Positions 6,061-12,699 of a stretch of DNA of 12,699 nt are shown piece after piece. Under the pieces are notes generated by a model that worked only from the letters and a program-made list of their open reading frames with translations, was not told the origin of the DNA and made no database searches. Source of the stretch: Micrococcales bacterium. GTDB taxonomy: Bacteria > Actinomycetota > Actinomycetes > Actinomycetales > Dermatophilaceae. A program made the position numbers and the translations under genes. The stretch is from positions 1 through 12,699 of the forward strand of contig JAUNUZ010000026.1 in assembly GCA_030537915.1 (NCBI GenBank). The letters run 5' to 3'. Within the stretch, counting starts at the first letter, position 1. Every line of letters begins with the position of its first letter.

Positions 6061-7745
6061 AGGTAGGTGCCCCTGGGCTCGACCGATTCGACCTGGCGGT
6101 GCTGCCGCCCGCCGGGCTCGTCGAGGGCCTGAATGCGTCGGATAGCCACGACCGGCTCACCACGTCGGCCGCTGACCCGCGCCCACTCCTCAGGGTTGGA
6201 GGTGCCGGGCATGTCCTCGTTCTCCGCGAACTCGGCCACGCACGCCTCTAGGAGGTGGCGGGTGCGGATGCCGCGCTGCTGGCCGGCGAGCAGATCCTTG
6301 ATGGCGGCCCGCTTGGCGCGGTCGACGACATTTTGGATCATCGCCCCGGAGGCGAAGTCCGCGTAGTGCAGAACCTCGAGCTCCCCTGAGGCGTAGGTGA
6401 CCTCAAGGAAGCGATTACCCACTCCACGGTCGTACATCCGCTCGACCGTCGCATCGATCATCAGAGCCACGGCGCGCTCGGGATCGTTCCCAGCGGCTGC
6501 CAGTTCGTCGGCGTGCAGCGGCAGATCAGGCGTGAGGTACTTGGCGAAGATGTCCCGCGCCGAGCCCTCGTCGGGGCGCTCGATCTTGATCTTCGCGTCG
6601 AGCCGCCCGGGTCGCAGGATGGCCGGGTCGATCATGTCCTCGCGGTTGCTCGCACCGATGACGATGACGTTGTCGAGTCGCTCCACGCCGTCTATCTCGG
6701 CGAGCAGCTGGGGGACGATCGTCGTCTCGACATCCGAGGACAGGCCCGAGCCTCGCGTCCTGAACAGGGAGTCCATCTCGTCGAAGAAGACGATGACCGG
6801 CGCCCCGGAGGAGGCGTGCTCGCGGGCGCGGGCGAAGATGAGGCGGATCTGCCGCTCGGTCTCACCGACGTACTTGTTGAGCAACTCCGGGCCCTTGATA
6901 TTGAGGAAGTAGCTCGTCGTCTCCGGCCGCCCCTCGCGCTCGGCGGTCTGTCTGGCGAGCGAGGCCGCGACGGCCTTGGCGATGAGCGTCTTGCCGCAAC
7001 CGGGCGGTCCGTAGAGCAGGACACCCTTCGGGGGCCGCAAGTGGTGCTCGCGGAAGAGCTCGGGGTGCAGGTAGGGCAACTCCACCGAATCCCGGATTGC
7101 CTCGATCTGCCCGGACAGCCCTCCGATGTCGTCGTAGGAGATGTCCGGAACCTCCTCGAGCACGAGATCCTCGACCTCCGCCTTGGGGATGACCTCATAA
7201 ACGAAGCCCGAGCGTGTCTCCAGCAGCACGCTGTCGCCCTGCCGCAGAATGGCATCGCAGAGGTTGTCTGCCCGGCGGACCACGCGCTGCTCCTCGCCGT
7301 GCACGACGACGACCAACCGGTCTTCGCCGAGAACCTCGTGGACCACGACAACCTGGCCGATGTCCTCCCAGCGCCCCGCGGCGATGACCGCCAGGGCCTC
7401 ATTGAGTCGGACCTCGCGCCCGGGCCGCAAGTCTTCGGGCGCCACGCCGGGGCTCACGTGCACGAGCATGCGGCGTCCGGCGGCGAACACCTCGGCAGTG
7501 CCGTCCTGCGGCGGCGTCAGGATGGTGCCGAAGGTCGAGGGTGGGGTCGCCAGCGCCTCGACCTGGGCCCTGAGCTCTACGAGCTGCTCGCGAGCGCCCT
7601 CCATCGTGCGGACGAGACTCTCGTTGCGGCGGCTCAGCATCGCGATCTGCGCGTTCAGCCGGGCCGTGCTGCGCACCGGACCGGAAGTGGGGATGGAGTC
7701 GCCAGCGGGCGCGGGCCCAACTGGGGCGTGCTCAGAGCTGGTCAT
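6057..7745 (-). CDS. mpa: Proteasome-associated AAA+ ATPase (Mpa/ARC)
   Basis: This is the hexameric ring unfoldase that binds pupylated proteins and threads them into the PrcAB core; it has 562 residues. Residues about 25-65 form the N-terminal coiled coil that captures Pup. Two OB-type domains follow to about 200. The AAA module has Walker A GPPGCGKT (246-253), pore loop KYVGE (291-295), Walker B VIVFFDE (317-323), sensor-1 Asn367 in GASN, and arginine fingers in LRPGRLD (377-383). The chain ends GTYL, the penultimate-Tyr tail that docks on the alpha ring (GQYL in M. tuberculosis). The ATG at 7745 follows GAGGAGGG by five bases. The frame stays open further upstream only as a shadow of trmI. 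It overlaps trmI by 14 bases, so the two are likely coupled. Unlike the common arrangement, dop does not follow directly. Confidence 0.97.
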   Translation of the reverse strand: MTSSEHAPVGPAPAGDSIPTSGPVRSTARLNAQIAMLSRRNESLVRTMEGAREQLVELRAQVEALATPPSTFGTILTPPQDGTAEVFAAGRRMLVHVSPGVAPEDLRPGREVRLNEALAVIAAGRWEDIGQVVVVHEVLGEDRLVVVVHGEEQRVVRRADNLCDAILRQGDSVLLETRSGFVYEVIPKAEVEDLVLEEVPDISYDDIGGLSGQIEAIRDSVELPYLHPELFREHHLRPPKGVLLYGPPGCGKTLIAKAVAASLARQTAEREGRPETTSYFLNIKGPELLNKYVGETERQIRLIFARAREHASSGAPVIVFFDEMDSLFRTRGSGLSSDVETTIVPQLLAEIDGVERLDNVIVIGASNREDMIDPAILRPGRLDAKIKIERPDEGSARDIFAKYLTPDLPLHADELAAAGNDPERAVALMIDATVERMYDRGVGNRFLEVTYASGELEVLHYADFASGAMIQNVVDRAKRAAIKDLLAGQQRGIRTRHLLEACVAEFAENEDMPGTSNPEEWARVSGRRGEPVVAIRRIQALDEPGGRQHRQVESVEPRGTYL

Positions 7746-8835
7746 CACGACCCTCCTCGACGTCGGATATCTCGGGTATGGCGCCCGAGACGGGCTGGTT
7801 CGCGGCGGTGCGCGAGGCCGCGCGGGCCAACCGCCGCAACTTCTTGTCGGAAACGACTCGCTCGCCGACGTCCTCGGCCTCCCAGGTCCCCTCCAGGAAG
7901 GGTTGCGGCGTCTGCGGGTCGTAGGCGCCCTTGGCGGGCCGTCGTTTGCGCAGGGGCGGGGTGACGCCGGGCGCGAGCCGTCGCGTCGTGATGAGGAAGC
8001 CCGTGTGCCCATGCATGCGGTGCTCGGGACGGACCGCGAGCCCCTCGAGGTGCCAGCCGCGCACGAGCGACTCCCAGGCCTGCGGCTCGGTATAGCCGCC
8101 GTGCTCGCGCGCTGCCTCGGCGACCCGCGAGAGCTGGGTTGCGGTCGCGACGTAGCAGATGAGGACCCCACCGGGGGCCAGTGCATCGGCGACGACGGCG
8201 AGGCACTCCCACGGCGCGAGCATGTCGAGCACGACCCGGTCGATGCTGCCGTCCGGCACTGCCAACTCAAGGGTGCCGACGAGATCGCCGACGGTCAGGG
8301 TCCACGCTGGGTGGCTCCCGCCGAAGAATGCCTCGACGTTCCCACGCGCGATGTCGGCGAACTCACCGCGCCGCTCGAAGGAATGCACCACTCCGTGGTC
8401 TCCGACCGCCCGTAGCAGGGACATGGTCAAGGCTCCTGAGCCAACTCCGGCCTCCACGACGCGCGCGCCGGGGAAGATGTCGGCCATGGCAACGACCTGG
8501 GCGGAGTCCTTGGGGTAGACGACGGCGGCACCGCGCGGCATCGACATCACGTAGTCGGACAGCAGCGGGCGCAACGCGAGATATTCGACACCTGCCGTAT
8601 TCGTCACTGTCGACCCGTCCGGGCTCTGGATGAGGTCGTCGTGGCGCAGGCTGCCGCGATGGGTGAAGAACTGCTTGCCGGTTTCCAGCGTGATGGTGTG
8701 CATTCGACCCTTGGGGTCGGTGAGCTGGATACGTTCGCCGACCGCGAAGGGGCCGCGCCGCCGGTGGGCTCCCGTGGGGGCGTGCAACGGGTCGACAGCT
8801 GCGGGGGCGGATGAGGCGACGTCGGGCATGGTCAT
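7732..8835 (-). CDS. trmI: tRNA (adenine-58-N1)-methyltransferase TrmI
   Basis: This is a SAM-dependent enzyme that methylates A58 in the T-loop of tRNAs, normally a tetramer. The protein has 367 residues. The N-terminal domain carries [13 protein letters not shown] and [14 protein letters not shown]. Then come YVMSMPRG (95-102) and VVYPKDSAQ. The SAM motif I is [15 protein letters not shown] (126-140). The family signature [10 protein letters not shown] (201-210) includes the catalytic-site Asp204, and [23 protein letters not shown] closes the core. Compared with the 280-residue M. tuberculosis enzyme (Rv2118c) it has about 20 extra N-terminal residues and a charged C-terminal tail of about 45 residues. 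Start choice is between ATG at 8835 and ATG at 8829. Neither has a Shine-Dalgarno sequence, and a TAGACT box ends 10 bases before 8835. Its 3' end overlaps mpa. Confidence 0.94.
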   Translation of the reverse strand: MTMPDVASSAPAAVDPLHAPTGAHRRRGPFAVGERIQLTDPKGRMHTITLETGKQFFTHRGSLRHDDLIQSPDGSTVTNTAGVEYLALRPLLSDYVMSMPRGAAVVYPKDSAQVVAMADIFPGARVVEAGVGSGALTMSLLRAVGDHGVVHSFERRGEFADIARGNVEAFFGGSHPAWTLTVGDLVGTLELAVPDGSIDRVVLDMLAPWECLAVVADALAPGGVLICYVATATQLSRVAEAAREHGGYTEPQAWESLVRGWHLEGLAVRPEHRMHGHTGFLITTRRLAPGVTPPLRKRRPAKGAYDPQTPQPFLEGTWEAEDVGERVVSDKKLRRLARAASRTAANQPVSGAIPEISDVEEGRDDQL

Positions 8836-8845
8836 GATGCTTACC

Positions 8846-8851
8846 AGTCTA
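8846..8851 (-). promoter_or_regulatory. Candidate -10 box for trmI-mpa
   Basis: On the minus strand TAGACT fits TANNNT and lies 10 bases before the trmI ATG at 8835, in the 55-base gap after the site-2 protease stop. Initiation about seven bases downstream would leave a leader of roughly three bases. This would give trmI and mpa a promoter independent of the site-2 protease gene. No good -35 is visible. Confidence 0.4.
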
Positions 8852-8890
8852 GTTCGTGCCACGAGGACAGCTCGGCGGGGCGCGGCGCGC

Positions 8891-10084
8891 TCATCGGGGC
8901 CGTCGGCCCGCCGCCAGGGCAGCCACCGTGCCCCCGTCCAGCGCACCCCACGGCGCGCCACCGGGCTCGACCAGCAGGAGCAGCGGTAGGCGACGCTCGA
9001 CGAGGGCGTCGACGGCTGCGCCGAGATCGGGGGTCGCGGCGGGCATCTCGAGCACCCAGTTCGGCGGCATCGCGCGCAGGCAGGACTCGGCGGTGGCGTC
9101 CTGGTGCCCGGCCGCGACGGCCGCGGCCACGGCGTCCGAGTCGAGGATGCCCACGGGCTTGCCGTCGTGGTCCAGGACCGCGACGACCACTCCCCGCTCG
9201 GCGTCGGCCCGGGCGATCGGCGGGATGCTCGAGAGCGGACCGCGTACGGGCATGGTCAAGACCGGCACGGTGACCGCTTGGACGTCCAGCGCCGCTAACC
9301 GGCCGCGGAGGCGACCTGTCGTGATGGCCTGGCTTGCTCCCATCCACAGGAAGGCTCCAACGAGGCCCGCCCAGGCCAGGGTGAACAGGCTGGGGATCTG
9401 CCCCCGCGTGAGTGGCAGACCGAGGAACCACACGACGACCGCGACCGTCACGAGCCGACCCGACCACCCCGCAGCAAGCAGACCGAGATGTCGCCGCCCG
9501 GACAGCCGCCAGACGAGGGAGTCGAGGAGGAAGCCACCGTCGAGCGGCAGCCCCGGAAGGAGGTTGAAGATGGCGACGAAGCCGTTCGTCCACGCGACGG
9601 CGCCGAGCAGCAGCCCGGTGACATCTCCTCGCACGTGGGGCAGGACGAGCCATCCGAGCAGACACACCACGCCGTTGGCCACGGGGCCCGCAACCGCCAC
9701 CAGCGCGCTGCGACCTGGCGTGGCCCGCGCCGCGTCGTAGGCCGTGTGGCCGCCCATCAGGTCCGCCACGATCCGGTGGACCCGATACCCACACATGCGT
9801 GCGACCACGGCGTGCGCGGCCTCGTGCAGGAGCACGCTCAGGAGCAGCAGGAAGGCATATCCCGCCGCGACGGCGTAGGCGAGCACCCCGAGCCCGGGCA
9901 GCGCGAGGGCCACCTGCGGCCCGAACAGCACGACCATGACGAGCCCGATGACGAGCCAGCCGCCGCCGATGAAGACGGGGATTCCACCCAGCGCGCCCAC
10001 CCGCCAACCGGGCGCGTGCGACTCGCTGCCCGACTCGGGGTCCCGGTGGTGCACCTCATCCGCGGGATGCGTGTTGCTCGACAT
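8891..10084 (-). CDS. Site-2 protease family (M50) membrane metalloprotease with C-terminal CBS-like region
   Basis: This is an intramembrane zinc protease of the S2P/SpoIVFB type, 397 residues. Zinc ligands are His87 and His91 in HEAAH (HExxH with Glu88), and Asp182 in NLLPGLPLDGG (174-184). Several hydrophobic segments surround these, at about 34-55, 58-97, 126-148, 155-176 and 208-223, plus one at about 232-250. The hydrophilic N terminus (residues 1-27) is likely cytoplasmic. Residues about 265-395 are soluble and resemble a CBS pair (VPVLTMP at the start, VVAVLDHDGKPVGILDSD in the middle), as in SpoIVFB-like S2Ps. The substrate is unknown; relatives cleave anti-sigma factors or transcription factors. 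The ATG at 10084 has no ribosome binding site but sits seven bases after TACCGT. The frame extends upstream to 10930 only as an antisense shadow of the nuclease gene. Confidence 0.92.
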   Translation of the reverse strand: MSSNTHPADEVHHRDPESGSESHAPGWRVGALGGIPVFIGGGWLVIGLVMVVLFGPQVALALPGLGVLAYAVAAGYAFLLLLSVLLHEAAHAVVARMCGYRVHRIVADLMGGHTAYDAARATPGRSALVAVAGPVANGVVCLLGWLVLPHVRGDVTGLLLGAVAWTNGFVAIFNLLPGLPLDGGFLLDSLVWRLSGRRHLGLLAAGWSGRLVTVAVVVWFLGLPLTRGQIPSLFTLAWAGLVGAFLWMGASQAITTGRLRGRLAALDVQAVTVPVLTMPVRGPLSSIPPIARADAERGVVVAVLDHDGKPVGILDSDAVAAAVAAGHQDATAESCLRAMPPNWVLEMPAATPDLGAAVDALVERRLPLLLLVEPGGAPWGALDGGTVAALAAGRRPR

Positions 10085-10091
10085 GGCACCG

Positions 10092-10097
10092 ACGGTA
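10092..10097 (-). promoter_or_regulatory. Candidate -10 box for leaderless site-2 protease mRNA
   Basis: On the minus strand TACCGT fits TANNNT and ends seven bases before the ATG at 10084. This is the spacing expected when transcription starts on the first base of the start codon. There is no Shine-Dalgarno sequence to suggest a leader. Confidence 0.4.
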
Positions 10098-10182
10098 CGT
10101 GACGGGTCCGACAAGGTCGCGCGCCTTGCTCGGGCCGTGCCCGCGGGCGGACTCGCGAGGCAACCCTGTCGGTGGCCCTTCC

Positions 10183-10188
10183 TAGAGT
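10183..10188 (+). promoter_or_regulatory. Candidate -10 box for leaderless RecB-family nuclease mRNA
   Basis: TAGAGT fits TANNNT and is followed by exactly seven bases before the ATG at 10196. This supports that ATG over the upstream in-frame GTG codons at 10172 and 10187, one of which would lie inside the box. No clear -35 is seen. Confidence 0.45.
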
Positions 10189-10195
10189 GGCCGAC

Positions 10196-11041
10196 ATGGT
10201 TCCAGCCCTGTCTCCGAGCCGCGCGTCGGACTTCATGCAGTGCCCGCTCCTCTACCGGTTCCGGGTAGTCGACAAACTGCCGGAGCCCGCGACCCCGGCG
10301 ATGGCGCGCGGCACGCTCGTGCACGCAGTGCTCGAACGCCTCTTCGACCTCCCGGCACCGGAGCGCACCCGGGCGTCCGCCGGGGACCTCCTGCCAACCG
10401 AGTGGACGCGAATGGTGGCCGATCGACCCGAGTTGGCGGAGCTGGTGGGCGACAGCGACCCCGCCCAGACCCAGACGTGGTTCGATGAGGCACTTCGACT
10501 CCTCGAGCGGTGGTTCACACTCGAGGACCCGACGCGGCTGGAGCCCGCGGAGCGCGAGCTCTATGTCGAGACCGAGATCGACGGGCTGACGCTGCGAGGG
10601 TACATCGACCGGCTCGACGTCGCCCCGGACGGGCGGATGCGCATCGTCGACTACAAGACCGGCAGGGCTCCCTCGGAGTTCTTCGAGGCCAGGGCGCTCT
10701 TCCAGATGAAGTTCTACGCGCTCGTGTTGTGGCGGCTGCGCGACCGTGTCCCGACCCGACTGCAGCTCGTCTACCTGGGCAATGGCGAGGTCGTAGCCTA
10801 CGAACCGGCCGAGAGCGATCTGCTGGCCGTCGAGCGCAAGCTCAAGGCGCTGTGGACGGCGATCGAGCACGCCGCGACGACGGGAGACTTCCGGCCACGA
10901 CCCTCGCGGCTGTGCGACTGGTGCCAGCACCGCCCGCTCTGCCCGGCGTGGGGAGGGACGCCGCCGCCCCTGCCCGAGGGCGCCGCGCTACGAGCAGTCG
11001 ATCCGCGGGAGTCCGGCCGTCCCGAGGTCGCGGTCGATTGA
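10196..11041 (+). CDS. RecB-family PD-(D/E)XK nuclease with four-cysteine cluster
   Basis: This is a single-domain exonuclease-like protein of the RecB/Cas4/AddB nuclease superfamily, 281 residues. It starts MVPALSPSRASDFMQCPLLY, where Cys16 is the first cluster ligand. His43 lies in GTLVHAVLERLF. The metal-binding and catalytic residues are Asp138 in YIDRLD, and Asp152 and Lys154 in IVDYKTG. The QxxxY motif is QMKFY (Gln170, Tyr174). At the C terminus, Cys240, Cys243 and Cys249 in LCDWCQHRPLC complete the C...CxxC...C set that holds a 4Fe-4S cluster in AddB, Cas4 and related nucleases. It matches the M. tuberculosis Rv2119 type, which lies near trmI and mpa. No helicase domain is attached, and its DNA substrate is not known. 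The ATG at 10196 fits both homologues and the leaderless promoter. It is divergent from the site-2 protease across 111 bases. Confidence 0.93.
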   Translation: MVPALSPSRASDFMQCPLLYRFRVVDKLPEPATPAMARGTLVHAVLERLFDLPAPERTRASAGDLLPTEWTRMVADRPELAELVGDSDPAQTQTWFDEALRLLERWFTLEDPTRLEPAERELYVETEIDGLTLRGYIDRLDVAPDGRMRIVDYKTGRAPSEFFEARALFQMKFYALVLWRLRDRVPTRLQLVYLGNGEVVAYEPAESDLLAVERKLKALWTAIEHAATTGDFRPRPSRLCDWCQHRPLCPAWGGTPPPLPEGAALRAVDPRESGRPEVAVD

Positions 11042-11084
11042 GTCGGGGCGGCCCAAGTCAACGCGGCAGCATTGCCAGCGCAGC

Positions 11085-11113
11085 CCGCAGCACGACCCAG
11101 GGTGGGTCTGCGG
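11085..11113. terminator. Hairpin between convergent genes, likely bidirectional terminator
   Basis: The inverted repeat has an inner stem GACCCA/TGGGTC with a GGG loop and an outer stem CCGCA/TGCGG, separated on one side by a four-base bulge (GCAC). It lies in the 100-base gap between the convergent nuclease and acetyltransferase stops. There is no T-run, which is common for actinobacterial terminators. The position supports the role more than the structure does. Confidence 0.5.
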
Positions 11114-11141
11114 CAGCCCACTCCGCGGGCATCGTGCCGGC

Positions 11142-12188
11142 TCAGCGCGCGACCGCCTCGAGAGCTCGATAGTGAAAGCGATGGTGAGGCACGAAGCCGA
11201 GGGACCGGTAGAGGTCGAAGGCGGCCCGGTTGGACTCCTTGACCTGCAGGTAGGCGAACCGCGCGCCACCGTGGCGGGCCCGCTCGAGCAGGTGCCGACT
11301 GGCCGCCCGACCCAGCCCGGCGCGTCGCCGCTGGGGCACGACGTCGACACAACTGAGCCCGACCCAGTCAGCGTTGCGCACGAGCCGTCCCGCGGCCACC
11401 GGCGCCCCCGACCCGTCACGAAGGAGCAGGTAGTCGGCCGGCGCCGACATGAGCACCGCGCGGGCTCTGGCGTCCGTAGCGATCTCGCCTCCGCGGACGA
11501 TCCGGGCCCAGTCGGGAGTCACGTCGCCGGCCCAATCCACGTCGACCGGTCCGTCGCGACCCGCACAGCCGCGCTCTTGCTCGTGCGACTCGGGTAACCG
11601 GCGCAGATCCGCGACGAGCACGTGGCTGGGGCCGTGGGGTCGCCAGCCCGACTCTGCAGCCGCGTCCTCGACCGCGGCGGCCTTCTCGTCCGGCGGCCGG
11701 CCCACCGCGTGCGCCAACTGCACTCGAGGGGTTAGCCCGACCCGGACGTAGTGCGCCGCAACGACCCCGAGCGCCTGGTCCGCGGGCAAGCCCGGGTCAC
11801 CCGCGACGAGACACGAATTCGCAGCGCTGGTCCACCCGTCACCCGTGCGAACGAGCCACCCCCCGAGGCGAGACGCGCTGGTCCCCGGCCAGCCCTGGGC
11901 CGCGAGGCGCTCGAGCGCCTGGGCCGACGAGGATGGCCGGACCGCGCGCCGCGGCACGACCCGACGAGCCGCGATGTCCCGCACGAGGATCCGGACGGCC
12001 GGTGCGTCGTTCGGGAGAATGACGAGAGCTTCACCATCATCGCTGAGCACCTGCCCGACGATGTCGCTGAGCGCGCCATCGGGCAGGCGTCGGCGAACCG
12101 CCGCCCGGCGCGTCGTCGCCGGCGGCTGGGCGATGAGGCCAACGGGCTGCGGCATGTCCGCATCACTGGGTGGTCCGGGCGACGTCAT
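11142..12188 (-). CDS. GNAT acetyltransferase of the Rv0428c type
   Basis: This 348-residue protein has an N-terminal SH3-like domain (about 25-80, VRRRLPDGALSDIVGQVLSD to RDIAARRVVP), the linker motif ALERLAAQGWPG, a middle section with RLGGWLVRTGDGWTSAANS (107-125), and a C-terminal GNAT domain (about 220-345). The acetyl-CoA binding loop is QRRRAGLGRAA (286-296), followed by YLQVKESNRAAFDLYRSLGF (313-332), the usual motif B. The layout matches M. tuberculosis Rv0428c, which was named a histone acetyltransferase. Some databases call related proteins N-acetylglutamate synthases of the CG3035 family; I cannot decide between these activities. The ATG overlaps the stop of the upstream HAD gene (ATGA) and has no clear ribosome binding site of its own, so it probably depends on translation of that gene. 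Confidence 0.88.
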   Translation of the reverse strand: MTSPGPPSDADMPQPVGLIAQPPATTRRAAVRRRLPDGALSDIVGQVLSDDGEALVILPNDAPAVRILVRDIAARRVVPRRAVRPSSSAQALERLAAQGWPGTSASRLGGWLVRTGDGWTSAANSCLVAGDPGLPADQALGVVAAHYVRVGLTPRVQLAHAVGRPPDEKAAAVEDAAAESGWRPHGPSHVLVADLRRLPESHEQERGCAGRDGPVDVDWAGDVTPDWARIVRGGEIATDARARAVLMSAPADYLLLRDGSGAPVAAGRLVRNADWVGLSCVDVVPQRRRAGLGRAASRHLLERARHGGARFAYLQVKESNRAAFDLYRSLGFVPHHRFHYRALEAVAR

Positions 12189-12699
12189 CGGGCCGTGAGC
12201 CGCAGCAGATCCCTCGGCGTGACACCGACAAGGCCGGGTAGGACTGTCAACCCGGGGCGCGCCTCGACACTGACGACGTGCGGCACCACGATCGTTCGGG
12301 CGCCCGAGGCGTGCGCCGAGTCGGAGCCTGTCACGGAGTCCTCGATGGCGACGCAGTCGCCGGGCGCCACCCCGAGCATGGCCGCGGCCCGCTCATAAGG
12401 GTCGGGATCGGGCTTGCCCCGCTGCACTTCATCGCCGGTGACGACGGCAGCGAAAGTACCCTCGGGCAGCATCTCGACGATGACGTCCACCATGAGTCGC
12501 CACGACATCGTCACGAGCGCGCACGGCACGTCGGCCGCGCGCAGCGCCGTGAGCAGTTCCAACGCCCCGGGGCGCCACGGCACCTCCTGGCGCAGCCGCG
12601 CCATGACGCCCGTCTGCAGGCGCTGGACGATCTCCAGCGGGGTGAGCGTGACGGGAGTGTTCACCCGGATGTATTCGGCCGAGACCAGCAGGGCGTTGC
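12185..12699 (-). CDS. HAD-superfamily hydrolase (phosphatase), 5' end cut by window edge
   Basis: This is the C-terminal 171 residues of a subfamily IA HAD phosphatase of the beta-phosphoglucomutase/phosphoglycolate phosphatase type. Visible motifs are the motif II strand and Thr/Ser in CALVTMSW, the motif III Lys in GDEVQRGKPDPDPYERAA, and the motif IV acidic loop in VAIEDSVTGSDSA. The helical cap is partly visible at the start (NALLVSAEYIRVN to QRLQTGVMARLRQEVPWRPG). The nucleophile motif DxDGT lies beyond the right edge. The GTG at 12664 could be taken as a start, but the frame is open past it to the edge and a start there would remove the catalytic aspartate, so the gene is partial. The substrate cannot be told. 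It overlaps the GNAT gene by four bases, forming an operon. Confidence 0.92.
   Translation of the reverse strand, partial: NALLVSAEYIRVNTPVTLTPLEIVQRLQTGVMARLRQEVPWRPGALELLTALRAADVPCALVTMSWRLMVDVIVEMLPEGTFAAVVTGDEVQRGKPDPDPYERAAAMLGVAPGDCVAIEDSVTGSDSAHASGARTIVVPHVVSVEARPGLTVLPGLVGVTPRDLLRLTAR

Noticed and set aside
6513..7964. 483-codon open frame on the plus strand
   Set aside because: It is antisense to mpa and the trmI 3' end, and its composition mirrors the codon bias of those genes.
7746..8270. Upstream in-frame extension of mpa
   Set aside because: It is a shadow of trmI, of low complexity (Arg/Pro/Ser). Homology begins at the ATG at 7745, shortly before the coiled coil.
10085..10930. 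Upstream in-frame extension of the site-2 protease
   Set aside because: It is antisense to the RecB-family nuclease and has no family resemblance.
1..12699. CRISPR array, insertion sequence, tRNA or phage genes
   Set aside because: I looked for regular repeats, terminal inverted repeats, transposase motifs and tRNA-like folds and saw none. The window is fully explained by ordinary genes with short gaps.

Overview
The window is high-GC DNA from an actinomycete (Actinomycetota). It carries most of the Pup-proteasome locus: proteasome alpha subunit (prcA, cut by the left edge), beta subunit (prcB), the ubiquitin-like tag pup, the Pup deamidase/depupylase dop, and the ring ATPase mpa/ARC. The usual actinobacterial neighbour trmI lies directly upstream of mpa. 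A site-2 protease and a RecB-family nuclease gene follow. GTG starts, strong G/C at third codon positions and many 4-base stop/start overlaps fit this group. A closer placement (for example Micrococcales) is only a guess.

Layout, left to right. (1) 1-3360, minus strand: dop > pup > prcB > prcA. The last three genes are joined by GTGA and ATGA overlaps. (2) 3444-6051, plus strand: an HSL-type alpha/beta hydrolase, then a divergent PRPP-synthetase-like gene overlapping a small DUF3054-type membrane protein. This block separates mpa from dop and points the opposite way to both. (3) 6057-10084, minus strand: site-2 protease > trmI > mpa, with trmI and mpa overlapping by 14 bases. (4) 10196-11041, plus strand: a RecB-family PD-(D/E)XK nuclease, divergent from the site-2 protease. 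(5) 11142-12699, minus strand: a HAD phosphatase (cut by the right edge) overlapping a GNAT acetyltransferase of the Rv0428c type.

How the genes work together. Dop converts the C-terminal Gln of Pup to Glu so that an off-window ligase (PafA) can attach it to lysines. Mpa recognises pupylated proteins through its coiled coil, unfolds them and feeds them into the PrcAB core through its C-terminal Tyr-Leu tail. Dop also removes Pup. All catalytic residues I can check in PrcB, Dop and Mpa are present, so the system looks functional. pafA is not in the window.

The most unusual points are the plus-strand insertion that splits the locus, the PRPP-synthetase paralogue with an altered ATP-site motif, and a recurring TANNNT box placed 6-10 bases before the start codons of dop, trmI, the site-2 protease and the RecB nuclease, which suggests leaderless or nearly leaderless mRNAs. 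I saw no RNA gene, CRISPR array, insertion sequence or attachment site, and no gap between genes exceeds about 190 bases.
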